A stretch of DNA of 33,477 bases from Actinomycetes bacterium (GTDB taxonomy: Bacteria > Actinomycetota > Thermoleophilia > Solirubrobacterales > 70-9): assembly GCA_023436605.1 (NCBI GenBank), contig JAEZIQ010000108.1, positions 1-33,477 on the forward strand, in the 5' to 3' direction. Positions 1 to 7,166 of the stretch are shown here, in pieces. Position 1 is the first letter of the stretch. Every line of letters starts with the position of its first letter. The position numbers were made by a program, and so were the translations under genes. The notes below the pieces were generated by a model. It did not search any database. It saw nothing but the letters and a program-made list of their open reading frames with translations, and was not told the origin of the DNA.

Positions 1-114
1 CCGCGGGGCGGCCGCCCCCCCCCCCCCGGCCCGGGTGGTAGCAGTTCTCGACTGAAACGGGCGCTCGGTTCAATACACCGGTGTCATGACCCGGTCATTT
101 GAACGGAGCCCGGG

Positions 115-1527
115 TCAGCGGGAAGGGAAGCGGGCTTCGAACTTGCGGAACCGGGCGGCCAGGTCGGCCAGGGCGGCCTGTTTTTCGGCCGGGGCGAGGA
201 AGGAACAGCGGAGACCGTTTCGAGCAAACGTCTTGAGCTGCCGGTAGCCGAAGCCGTGTTGCCGGACCGCCTTGACGTACTGCTGGGTGAGATCGGTGCG
301 GGACACGCCCTCATCGTCGGTCGACAGGGTGACCTTGATCCCTGCCCTGACGTAGTCGGTGATCGGGTGGCGACGGCCGAACAGCCTGAGGATCTGCTCA
401 TTCGAAGTCAGGTTGGATTCGAGGCAGATTCCCCGGTTCTTCATGCTGCGGAGGATCTGGTCCGGGTTCCGCTCCCAGCGCAGGTCGGCGCCGTGACCGA
501 TCCGCTCCGGTCCGGCAACGTTGACGGCCTGGCGAATGTGGAATCTGAGGTCTGACGGCGGCACCAGTCCGGGGACCAGCTCGCCCGCATGCAGGGTGAC
601 CTTCTCGCCCGGATAAACCGAGCGCAGGTACTTGACCATGCGCATGTGGAGGCTGTAATCGCCGGTCGAGTAGGCGGCATCCTCGGGCTGGACCATGTTC
701 ATCCCGGCCCAGTTCGGGTCGGTCGCCATCAGTTCGAATCCGAAGAGCAGCTGGGCGAAGACGACCGCGGGAAGCTGGTTGCGAAGGACCTGGACGTCGA
801 AGTTGACCAGCACCTCGCAGCCCGACTTCGGTTGAGCCGTGGTGCATTCCTGAAGGTCGGAGCGGCGGCTGAGGGCTGACGTGGCGGTGAGGCTGGCCGC
901 CGGGATCGCGTTCCTGATTCCCGCGTCCAGCATCGCCTGCCTCATCGCCGCGAAGTCGGGGTTGTAACCGACCTGGTTGGCGATCGCCAGGGTGGCCCCG
1001 AACTGCGGCGTGATCAGTGGCTCGACGTACTGGACGTTCTGGTCGGCGGCCCGCTGGGTGACCTGGGCGAGGCCGTCGCCCTGACGCCCACTGAAGGCTG
1101 AACTGAACAGGTCGAAAGTGGCGAAGAAGTGGTTGTGTCCGGAGAAGGCATCGGGCCGGAACTCCCGCATCGACCAGGCCGCGAGGATCTGATCCCAGAG
1201 CTGGGTGTTTGAAAGGGCGTTGCTCAGCGGCACCTGGGTGCCGCTACAGGGCGGGAAGGAGGAAACGAAGGTGACCGTGTCCACACACTTGCCGTCCTCG
1301 GCACCCCAGCGGATCATCGCCTCCGCGTAGACGGCACCCGAGAGGTGCGTATGAAGGTCGGTTCCCTTCGGCATAGAGAGCAGAAACTGACGAAGCCGCT
1401 CCGGCTTGTTCCGCAGGGTGTCGAGCCGTTTGGCCGCCCCGGGCACATCGGCCGACGCGGCCGATGGCAGGCAAAGCGTGGCGAGGAGGGCCAGGACGAG
1501 GAGGGCCAGCAGACGTACGTTTCTCAC
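115..1527 (-). CDS. Exported adenosine deaminase-like metal-dependent hydrolase
   Basis: The 470-residue product has the adenosine/AMP deaminase TIM-barrel signatures. HTHLSG at about residues 59-64 supplies the first two metal-binding histidines. LHAGEL (His313) carries the catalytic His/Glu region, followed by RIGHGADL, a LESNLTSN motif, and STDDEG near residue 402 with the metal and catalytic aspartates. Residues 1-26 form a signal peptide (hydrophobic run ending PSAASA), so the enzyme is probably exported, unlike cytosolic Add. The family hydrolyses adenosine or related amino-purines to inosine and ammonia; the true substrate is not readable here. The start is the GTG at 1527, because it puts the signal peptide at the N terminus. 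Its GTGA overlaps the stop of the upstream oxidoreductase by 4 nt, so the two are translationally coupled. Much longer readings of this frame are upstream antisense-like sequence. No clear terminator follows. Confidence 0.85.
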   Translation of the reverse strand: MRNVRLLALLVLALLATLCLPSAASADVPGAAKRLDTLRNKPERLRQFLLSMPKGTDLHTHLSGAVYAEAMIRWGAEDGKCVDTVTFVSSFPPCSGTQVPLSNALSNTQLWDQILAAWSMREFRPDAFSGHNHFFATFDLFSSAFSGRQGDGLAQVTQRAADQNVQYVEPLITPQFGATLAIANQVGYNPDFAAMRQAMLDAGIRNAIPAASLTATSALSRRSDLQECTTAQPKSGCEVLVNFDVQVLRNQLPAVVFAQLLFGFELMATDPNWAGMNMVQPEDAAYSTGDYSLHMRMVKYLRSVYPGEKVTLHAGELVPGLVPPSDLRFHIRQAVNVAGPERIGHGADLRWERNPDQILRSMKNRGICLESNLTSNEQILRLFGRRHPITDYVRAGIKVTLSTDDEGVSRTDLTQQYVKAVRQHGFGYRQLKTFARNGLRCSFLAPAEKQAALADLAARFRKFEARFPSR

Positions 1528-2618
1528 AGCGCGATCGTATTCGCACCGGCGGAGAGGAAACGAATCTCCGGGTCTTCTTCCGCCAGGTCTCCGAGCAGCT
1601 GCCGGGGATCGATCACCTCGTCGCTGTGGTGAATACCGGCGGGAACCCGGCCCTCGATCACTTCGGCGGCGAAGAGCGCAGTTGCAATTCCGGTAAGCCG
1701 GGACTGGTCGCGGGAAAGGATCGAGAGCTCGGTCAGCTCGCCGTTTTGATCGGTGGCCTGGACCAGGACTCCGCACTCGTCGGTCCCGACACCACCTTTC
1801 GCGAGCATGCCGAGCAGGGCTTTTCGCGACCGGGGACGGCGGGTCAGCTCGCCGCCACCGGCCAGCGCAGCCAGTCGCATCGACCGAGCCGCGGAAGGGG
1901 GGAGCGTGACCAGCCAGCTGCTGACCGTGGGGACCCCCTGGGTGCGGACCAGGCTGCGCTGCTCTGGAAAGTCGAATCGGACCCCGAGTCCCGGGCGCCG
2001 GCGCCCGGGAACTTCCGCGGTCTTCGTTTCCCGCTGGGCCCGGAACCAGGTCGGTACACCCTCGACGAAAGCGATGAACTCGGAATCGAACTTGTCCAGG
2101 GTCCATTCGAGGGCAGCAGTGCCGTGATCGTCGCCGGAACCGAGCAGGACGAAGATGTCCAGCTGGCGGACCTCGGGCACCGACTCGACCAGTAGTCGCG
2201 CCGCGAGGTTGGTGAGGCCGGGAGCGAGTCCGACGTCGATCAGGCCGGTGCCGCCTTTCCTCGTTGCGGTCGGTCCCAGAGCCTCGATCATCTCGAGGAT
2301 TCGTCCGTCGGCCGAGATGTCGACGTATCCGAGCCCTCCGGAAAGACAGTGGGATGCGAACGACGGGTCGAACTGATCGAGGCACATGATCACTACTCCG
2401 GCTCCTTCCGGTGCTGAACCGTCCGCGGTGTCCAGTCTCATTCCCCGACAATCGTGCCCGACCGAGGCCGCCGCCCGGTCGGCCTTTTCCTGGCTTCGGC
2501 CAGCCAGAACGACCCGGCCCGGATAACGAGGTGCGAGGCGGTCAGCCAGGCTGCGGCCGACCTGTCCGTAGCCGCCGACGATGACGATGTCGCCCTCGAG
2601 GGCCGGGTTCTCTGCCAT
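1524..2618 (-). CDS. Saccharopine dehydrogenase-like NAD(P)-binding oxidoreductase
   Basis: The 364-residue product opens with a Rossmann fold. DIVIVGGYGQVGRSLADRLA (about residues 10-29) is the dinucleotide-binding glycine loop, followed by a VVLAGRS segment at the end of beta-2. This arrangement, together with VDISADGRILEMI and GLIDVGLAPGLTNLAARLL, is typical of the saccharopine dehydrogenase / homospermidine synthase-like superfamily. Length also fits. The substrate cannot be inferred; in bacteria most members are not lysine-pathway enzymes. The ATG at 2618 was chosen because the Rossmann motif follows directly; the frame continues upstream only as out-of-frame DUF2252 coding sequence. Its ATG shares one base with the stop of the DUF2252 gene (TGATG), and its stop overlaps the deaminase start, so it is the middle gene of a tight three-gene operon. 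Confidence 0.8.
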   Translation of the reverse strand: MAENPALEGDIVIVGGYGQVGRSLADRLAPRYPGRVVLAGRSQEKADRAAASVGHDCRGMRLDTADGSAPEGAGVVIMCLDQFDPSFASHCLSGGLGYVDISADGRILEMIEALGPTATRKGGTGLIDVGLAPGLTNLAARLLVESVPEVRQLDIFVLLGSGDDHGTAALEWTLDKFDSEFIAFVEGVPTWFRAQRETKTAEVPGRRRPGLGVRFDFPEQRSLVRTQGVPTVSSWLVTLPPSAARSMRLAALAGGGELTRRPRSRKALLGMLAKGGVGTDECGVLVQATDQNGELTELSILSRDQSRLTGIATALFAAEVIEGRVPAGIHHSDEVIDPRQLLGDLAEEDPEIRFLSAGANTIAL

Positions 2619-4039
2619 CAGATGCCGGGTGTCGCTTCGATCCTGCCGGCCTCGATCTCGGCCGTGAACGCATTGAAGTCTTCGCGGTTCTGCTTCGCGT
2701 AGCGGAGGCTGAACTCGGCGATCGCCTGATCGAACTTGTCGTTCTTGCCCAGATACTCGGCAATCGCCACGCGATCGCCGGTCCGGGCATGGGCCAGGGC
2801 AAGCACCCCGCCGCAGGCCTGGACGTACTGAGCCAGTCCCGCTTCCTTGAGCGAGGCAATGTCGATCGAGAGCTTGCCGTCCCAGAGCTGCCGCACGTAG
2901 AAGTCGCGGACGGTTCCATCGGGGCCCTTTGCGCGAACCCACCCCAGGAAGAGATCGCTGGCGGCCTGGGTGAGCCTCTGGCCTTCGACCACGCGGCGGC
3001 CCTGCAGTCGGAACTTCGAAGCCCCGGCGTAGGGAGCCAACACCGAGTTCTGGGCCTCCTTGACCTGCAGCACCAAGGGGTCCCTGCGGCGGTTGGAGAG
3101 GAAGAGCAGCACCCAGGCCCGGGTTCCGACCGAACCGACCCCGACCACCTTGCGGGCGATGTCCACGAACCGGTAATGCCCGAATAGATGCTGCCGGTCG
3201 GGCGGAAGGGTGTCCCGGTACTGGGCCAGCAGTCCCTCGATCAATTCCCTGATCGCCTCGACGTCCGAGAGCCCGAGGGATTCGGCGAGTTCCCGGCCGG
3301 GGACGAGCAGGGGCGGGCGGCTGGTGAAGCGGGGTTCGCCACTTTCCCCGGATGCCTCGGTTAGCTTGCGCTGGGCCCTGGTGCTGTCTTTGCGCGATGC
3401 CTTGGCGATGTCCTTCCGCATGTTGATTCCCGACTCCTGGCCGAACGCACGCTCGAGTACCTCGACCATCTGCTCGACGTCGAGCCGCGTGTACCAGACG
3501 TCGAGATACGGCATGTCAGCCAGCCGACGCATGACTTCCCGGTAACGGGCGACGCCATCGAGGACGATCCTTCTTGCCACTTTCTTGCTTGCTCCGTTTT
3601 CCCGGGCCGCGATCACCGCGCTGGCGGCCATCCGCTTGACGTCCCATTCCCAGGGTGCCGGCAGGGTTTCGTCGAAGTCGTTGAGGTCGAAGACCAGCCT
3701 GCGGTCCGGGGCCGCGTAACCGCCAAAGTTCGAGATGTGCGCGTCTCCGCAGGCCTGGACCCGCACGCCGGTGGACGGGGTGGAGGCCAGGTCGGCAGCC
3801 ATGATTGCCGCCCCGCCCCGGTAGAAGGCGAACGGACTGGCGGACATCCGTCCGTAGCGGATCGGAAGCAGGTCAGGGACCCGGGATGCGCCCTGGTCTA
3901 GCAGGATCTTCAGGGGATTACGGCCCGGAGCCGGCTCCCACTCGGCATGGCTCTCCCGGGTAGCGCGCTTGCGAAGTTCCTTTCCGGTCAGTCGCGGTGA
4001 ATCCTGGGTCAGGGTCGAAGGACCGGAAGCTCTTTTCAT
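2618..4039 (-). CDS. DUF2252 family protein (kinase-fold-like)
   Basis: The 473-residue product matches DUF2252. Conserved blocks are FYRGGAAIMAADLA, VQACGDAHISNFGGYAAPDR and LVFDLNDFDETLPAPWEWDVKRMAAS, then FVGWVRAKG-like and FYVRQLWDGK motifs. The DAHxxN and DxNDFD blocks resemble the catalytic and metal-binding loops of aminoglycoside-phosphotransferase-like kinases, which is how the family is usually interpreted; its biochemical role is not established. The ATG at 4039 is preferred over an in-frame ATG at 4135. It lies exactly 6 nt after a minus-strand TATCTT box (4046-4051), the arrangement of a leaderless transcript, and the 32 extra residues of the longer form look non-coding. It is the first gene of an operon with the oxidoreductase and the deaminase, and is divergent from the membrane-protein gene at 4178. 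Confidence 0.85.
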   Translation of the reverse strand: MKRASGPSTLTQDSPRLTGKELRKRATRESHAEWEPAPGRNPLKILLDQGASRVPDLLPIRYGRMSASPFAFYRGGAAIMAADLASTPSTGVRVQACGDAHISNFGGYAAPDRRLVFDLNDFDETLPAPWEWDVKRMAASAVIAARENGASKKVARRIVLDGVARYREVMRRLADMPYLDVWYTRLDVEQMVEVLERAFGQESGINMRKDIAKASRKDSTRAQRKLTEASGESGEPRFTSRPPLLVPGRELAESLGLSDVEAIRELIEGLLAQYRDTLPPDRQHLFGHYRFVDIARKVVGVGSVGTRAWVLLFLSNRRRDPLVLQVKEAQNSVLAPYAGASKFRLQGRRVVEGQRLTQAASDLFLGWVRAKGPDGTVRDFYVRQLWDGKLSIDIASLKEAGLAQYVQACGGVLALAHARTGDRVAIAEYLGKNDKFDQAIAEFSLRYAKQNREDFNAFTAEIEAGRIEATPGI

Positions 4040-4045
4040 GGGGGC

Positions 4046-4051
4046 AAGATA
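4046..4051 (-). promoter_or_regulatory. -10 box of the DUF2252 operon, leaderless
   Basis: TATCTT on the minus strand is followed by 6 nt and then the ATG at 4039. There is no Shine-Dalgarno sequence, so transcription probably starts at or next to the start codon. No clear -35 was seen. Confidence 0.5.
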
Positions 4052-4177
4052 TCCCCACCGGCAGTCATTTCCGTTGGCCCAGGATGAACCGTGTTTCCCG
4101 CGGGGAGGTATCCGGAGGTTCCCGGGGAAGGCCAACCATGGGTTTCCCCCAAATCAATTTCGAAGGAGGAGTTACAA

Positions 4178-4924
4178 ATGAGTGGTCCGAGCGGCACTGG
4201 AGCACATCTGGACATCGGCGGCGTCTTTGACAGAACCGGCGAGATTTACAAGAAGGCCTTCGGCACGTTCTGGATCGTGGCGCTCTGCCTGCTGCTGCCG
4301 GCAGCGGTGGTCCAGTGGCTGCTGGGAGACAGCGGATTCGGCGGTTTCATCAGCTGGCTGGTCAATCTCATCGCCAGCGCCTGGCTGATCGGCTCGATCA
4401 TCCGCATCGTCCAGGATGTCGAAGAAGACGGCCAGGTCGACTACACGGTGGGCGACCTGCTGGGTTCGATCGTGCCCCGCCTGTTCGCGATCGTGGTCCT
4501 CAACTTTCTGGTTGGACTCATCATCGGCATCGGGCTGATCTTCCTGATCATTCCGGGCGTGATTCTCGCCCTGGTCCTGGCGGTTGCCATGCCGTCCCTG
4601 GTGGTCGAGGGAATCGGGGTCTTTGACTCGATGTCCCGCAGCGCCGAGCTGACCCGTGACAACCGGATGCGGATCCTCGCGGTCGGCCTCCTGGTCATCC
4701 TGATCATCATCGGAATCGTCGCGGTCACCTTCATCCTGACCATGGCGAGCCCGTTCCTCGGAGCGATCGGTGCCCTGGTTCTGGGGATCCTGCTGTACCC
4801 GTATCTGGCAATGCTGACGACAGTTCTTTACTTCAGGCTCGTCGAGCTGAAGGAGGGCAGCGTGGTCGCGGTCGAAGAGACCGTGATTGTCGAGGAGGAC
4901 GCTGGCCCCCCGCCGGTCGTTTAG
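4178..4924 (+). CDS. Multi-pass membrane protein, GPDPase-membrane-domain/DUF7847-like
   Basis: The 248-residue product is dominated by hydrophobic segments. These lie at about residues 25-45 (TFWIVALCLLLPAAVVQWLL), 50-70, 100-155 (two helices around IIGIGLIFLIIPGVILALVL) and 175-225. The opening FDRTGEIYKKAFGTFW and the central IIPGVILALVLAVAMPSLVVEG followed by a SMSRSAELTRDNRMRILAV stretch resemble bacterial membrane proteins annotated as glycerophosphodiesterase membrane-domain or DUF7847 family. Function is unknown. The C-terminal tail is acidic and valine-rich (VEETVIVEEDAG). The ATG at 4178 has an excellent Shine-Dalgarno, AAGGAGGA at 4163-4170. The gene is monocistronic, divergent from DUF2252, and followed within about 60 nt by a strong terminator. 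Confidence 0.8.
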   Translation: MSGPSGTGAHLDIGGVFDRTGEIYKKAFGTFWIVALCLLLPAAVVQWLLGDSGFGGFISWLVNLIASAWLIGSIIRIVQDVEEDGQVDYTVGDLLGSIVPRLFAIVVLNFLVGLIIGIGLIFLIIPGVILALVLAVAMPSLVVEGIGVFDSMSRSAELTRDNRMRILAVGLLVILIIIGIVAVTFILTMASPFLGAIGALVLGILLYPYLAMLTTVLYFRLVELKEGSVVAVEETVIVEEDAGPPPVV

Positions 4925-4980
4925 CCGGCGGCAAACTTGCGCCGGCCCGGGTGGGAGCCCCCGGTCCAGCGCACTTCAGG

Positions 4981-5020
4981 AAAAAGGCCGCGGTCCGCAT
5001 GTGCGGGCCGCGGCCTTTTC
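4981..5020. terminator. Strong bidirectional Rho-independent terminator
   Basis: A GC-rich stem of about 13-14 bp (left arm 4986-4999, right arm 5002-5015, one G-T pair) is flanked by five A upstream and TTTT downstream. It therefore terminates the membrane-protein gene on the plus strand and the small ORF at 5037-5168 on the minus strand. Confidence 0.9.
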
Positions 5021-5036
5021 TTTTCTTTTCCTTTCC

Positions 5037-5168
5037 CTAACCGAGAGCTCCGGGCGCCAGCAGGCTGAACGCGCAGAGCGCTCCTGCGAATGCGACCGCG
5101 ATCAGCGTGTACCTGATGCTGACCGGACTTCGATCGGTGCCTGACGGAATTCGCTTCACCTGAATCAT
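5037..5168 (-). CDS. Small single-pass membrane protein, 43 aa
   Basis: A 43-codon ORF starts at the ATG at 5168 and ends at TAG 5037-5039. It is preceded on the minus strand by a purine-rich GGGAGGGG about 5 nt upstream, a good ribosome binding site. The product has a basic, hydrophilic N terminus (MIQVKRIPSGTDRSPVSIRY) and one hydrophobic helix (about residues 20-38, TLIAVAFAGALCAFSLLAP). The bidirectional terminator at 4986-5015 lies just past its stop, as expected for a real transcription unit. The SIRYTLIAVAFA stretch recalls Flp/Fap pilin N termini, but the conserved Glu is absent, so that is not claimed. Function unknown. Confidence 0.55.
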   Translation of the reverse strand: MIQVKRIPSGTDRSPVSIRYTLIAVAFAGALCAFSLLAPGALG

Positions 5169-5248
5169 CTGAGCCCCTCCCTTTGAAGCTCTTAGTTTCT
5201 TCTGTTACAAAGAACCCGGGAAGCTCTGACGGGTTGCGGTGAGGCGGT

Positions 5249-6292
5249 TCAGGGAGTGAGCGGTGCGGATTTGCGGGTCACCAGGCGGGTGACGGGGGTG
5301 CCGTCGCTCCAGCGGCCGAGCCAGCGGTGCCGGGGTCCGGTGCCGAGGGCCAGGTGGCAGTTCCGGTTCTTGTAGGCGCAGGAGCGCAGCGCGTCCCAGT
5401 CCCGCCAGCAGAAACGCCAGTCGTAGGCATCGGCCGTTCCCGGATTCGAGGCACAGACGCCGTGCCTGGAGCTGAGGGCAGGGGAGCCCCAGTCGTCGGT
5501 CCGGGTCATGACCAGGGACTTGTTGCGATTGGGAATGTGGGCAAGTCTCGGGAAGACCGCGTTGCAGCTGCCCTCGACCAGCCGGGGCACGCCAATCACG
5601 CCATCGGCACCGGAGTGGCACTCGAATTTGACGTCGGCCGGAATGCCCTCCAGCGAATCGTCCAGGGCCGGCTCGCCCAGCCCCGCGACTTCACCGTCGT
5701 GCGGATCGTCGAGAAAGATCGCGTTGGGGCGCGGCAGTCCGTAGAACCGGTACTGGTTGGTGATGTTGGCCGTGATGATCCCGCCAAAGGAGTAGCCGTA
5801 GTAGCTGGTCCGGGCGGTGTTCGGCTGGACCCGGTCCGGGTTTTCGCGCAGGTAGTTGAGCGCACCGTGGATGCCCCTCACCGCCGAGTCCATGCATGCC
5901 TTGATGTTGAAGGGTCCGGGGCAGGGGTCGAAGTCGCCGATCTGCCAGCGGGGAAAGATCACGACGTTGCCCTTGCGTACGGTGTGGCGGATCAGTTCGT
6001 AAAGCCTGTCGTAGCCGCTGAACTCGCCGTAGCCATGGGTGATGATCGCGAGCGGCGCCCGCGCTAGCCGGGGACCAACCGGTTCGAAGGCAAACCACGC
6101 ATCGGCTCCTTCACCACCCGCGCTGACGCGCCAGTCGCTGTGGTTGTAATTGAGGCTGCCCGGACCTTTCTTCAACGGGCCGGGTTGGACGATGGTCCGC
6201 TCGGAGAGGGACTGCGGTGAGGCGGCCTGTGCCGGAACGGTCGAGGCTGCCGCCAGCATGAAAGCGGCGATCGCGAGTACTAGAGTGCGCAT
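5249..6292 (-). CDS. Secreted alpha/beta-hydrolase
   Basis: The 347-residue product begins with a signal peptide (residues 1-24, MRTLVLAIAAFMLAAASTVP then AQA). The mature part has alpha/beta-hydrolase marks: IITHGYGEFSG (oxyanion-hole HG) and the nucleophile elbow GYSFGG with Ser168. LDDPHDGEVAG may be an acid loop, and a His-containing region lies near the C terminus. Several cysteine pairs (CPGPFNIKAC, CWRDWDALRSC) suggest disulfides in an exported enzyme. This is a chlorophyllase/PET-hydrolase-like or general esterase/lipase fold; the substrate is unknown. The ATG at 6292 was chosen for the signal peptide and the minus-strand GGAGGAG ribosome binding site. It lies 68 nt downstream of the TetR gene, with an operator-like inverted repeat between them, so it is the likely regulatory target. 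Confidence 0.8.
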   Translation of the reverse strand: MRTLVLAIAAFMLAAASTVPAQAASPQSLSERTIVQPGPLKKGPGSLNYNHSDWRVSAGGEGADAWFAFEPVGPRLARAPLAIITHGYGEFSGYDRLYELIRHTVRKGNVVIFPRWQIGDFDPCPGPFNIKACMDSAVRGIHGALNYLRENPDRVQPNTARTSYYGYSFGGIITANITNQYRFYGLPRPNAIFLDDPHDGEVAGLGEPALDDSLEGIPADVKFECHSGADGVIGVPRLVEGSCNAVFPRLAHIPNRNKSLVMTRTDDWGSPALSSRHGVCASNPGTADAYDWRFCWRDWDALRSCAYKNRNCHLALGTGPRHRWLGRWSDGTPVTRLVTRKSAPLTP

Positions 6293-6310
6293 CGTTTCTC
6301 CTCCGGTCCC

Positions 6311-6336
6311 ATCGGCGTAAATTAGCATACGCCGAT
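6311..6336. promoter_or_regulatory. Putative TetR operator (9-8-9 inverted repeat)
   Basis: ATCGGCGTA (6311-6319) and TACGCCGAT (6328-6336) form a perfect 9-bp inverted repeat around an 8-nt AT-rich spacer. It sits 19 nt upstream of the hydrolase start and downstream of the TetR stop. Extra CCGAT/ATCGG half-sites follow to about 6348. Size and symmetry fit a TetR dimer site. Confidence 0.55.
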
Positions 6337-6360
6337 AGGCCGATCGGTCAACTCATCCAG

Positions 6361-7038
6361 CTAACGGAAGAGGTCGGCAACCCAGATGGCGAGCTCGTCG
6401 CTGAGCGCGATCAGGTCTGGTTCGTCCTCGGTATCGAGCGCATCCGACGCAAGTTGCCGGGTCGTGTAGATGACCCCGATGTAGGCCGACCAGGGAAGCT
6501 GGTCGGGGCCTCGACCCTCGGTCGAATCATCACTCGAAACTCCCCACAGGTGGTGGGCGAAGAGCATGAGGGAATCCCGTCGACGTTTGCGCACGGAGGC
6601 ACCCATCGAATCGATTTCGACCTGGTAGGCACGGGCTACGACCAGGTCGCTCTGAAGAGTCTCGAGGTAGGCCCGGATCAACCCGCAAACCAGTTCGGAG
6701 CGGGACTTGTTGCCGACGTCGACGGCGTTCATCGCCTGGAAAAGCACCTCGATGAAGCGGTCGTACCCGGCCAGCGCACAGGCTTCCTTGCCTTCGAAGC
6801 ACTCATAGAACGCGGCCAGGGAAACACCGGCGTGCCGGGCGATCTCGTTGGAACCGATCCCCGGCGCACCATGGGCTGCCATCAATTCGGTCATCGATAC
6901 GAGGATGCGTTCCTGCTGGATCGCACGGACCTCTTCGGTCGTCAGGGAGTGCCTGCCACGGGGTAGGGCCTGGAGCGGCTCGAAGAAGACTCCTTCGCGC
7001 ACCCGGGGAATCGCATCATGCGGGGACTGGACCGTCAT
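6361..7038 (-). CDS. TetR/AcrR family transcriptional regulator
   Basis: The 225-residue product has a TetR-type N-terminal helix-turn-helix. RAIQQERILVSMTELMAAHG starts helix 1, then GIGSNEIARHAGVSLAAFYECFEGKEACAL (about residues 55-90) forms the HTH and helix 4. The remainder is a helical ligand-binding domain without recognisable specificity. The ATG at 7038 was chosen because a minus-strand TATATT box (7047-7052) lies 8 nt upstream. The alternative start at 7110 adds a Lys/Arg-rich stretch unlike the family. The hydrolase follows in the same direction with an inverted repeat in the gap, and the M28-like gene is divergent 128 bp away. Either or both could be regulated by it. Confidence 0.82.
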   Translation of the reverse strand: MTVQSPHDAIPRVREGVFFEPLQALPRGRHSLTTEEVRAIQQERILVSMTELMAAHGAPGIGSNEIARHAGVSLAAFYECFEGKEACALAGYDRFIEVLFQAMNAVDVGNKSRSELVCGLIRAYLETLQSDLVVARAYQVEIDSMGASVRKRRRDSLMLFAHHLWGVSSDDSTEGRGPDQLPWSAYIGVIYTTRQLASDALDTEDEPDLIALSDELAIWVADLFR

Positions 7039-7046
7039 CGCCGGGA

Positions 7047-7052
7047 AATATA
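7047..7052 (-). promoter_or_regulatory. -10 box of the TetR gene
   Basis: TATATT on the minus strand lies 8 nt before the ATG at 7038, with no Shine-Dalgarno; the transcript is probably leaderless or nearly so. Confidence 0.4.
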
Positions 7053-7166
7053 CCCGTGGTTTCTCCGGAATTTTTCTTTTTGACCCGCCGCAACTCCCTT
7101 CTCTTCCCATGGTTATGAGGTCTGTTACGATCGAAGTAGAGGGTTGTTCTTCAAGAGAGGATGAGG

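Noticed and set aside
1524..2451. Deaminase frame extended upstream to 2451 (778 aa).
   Set aside because: The extension is Arg/Pro-rich antisense-like sequence covering the oxidoreductase gene; the signal peptide at 1527 sets the true start.
5037..5168. Flp/Fap type IVb pilin.
   Set aside because: The SIRYTLIAV stretch only partly resembles the pilin start; the conserved Glu is replaced and no tad genes are nearby.
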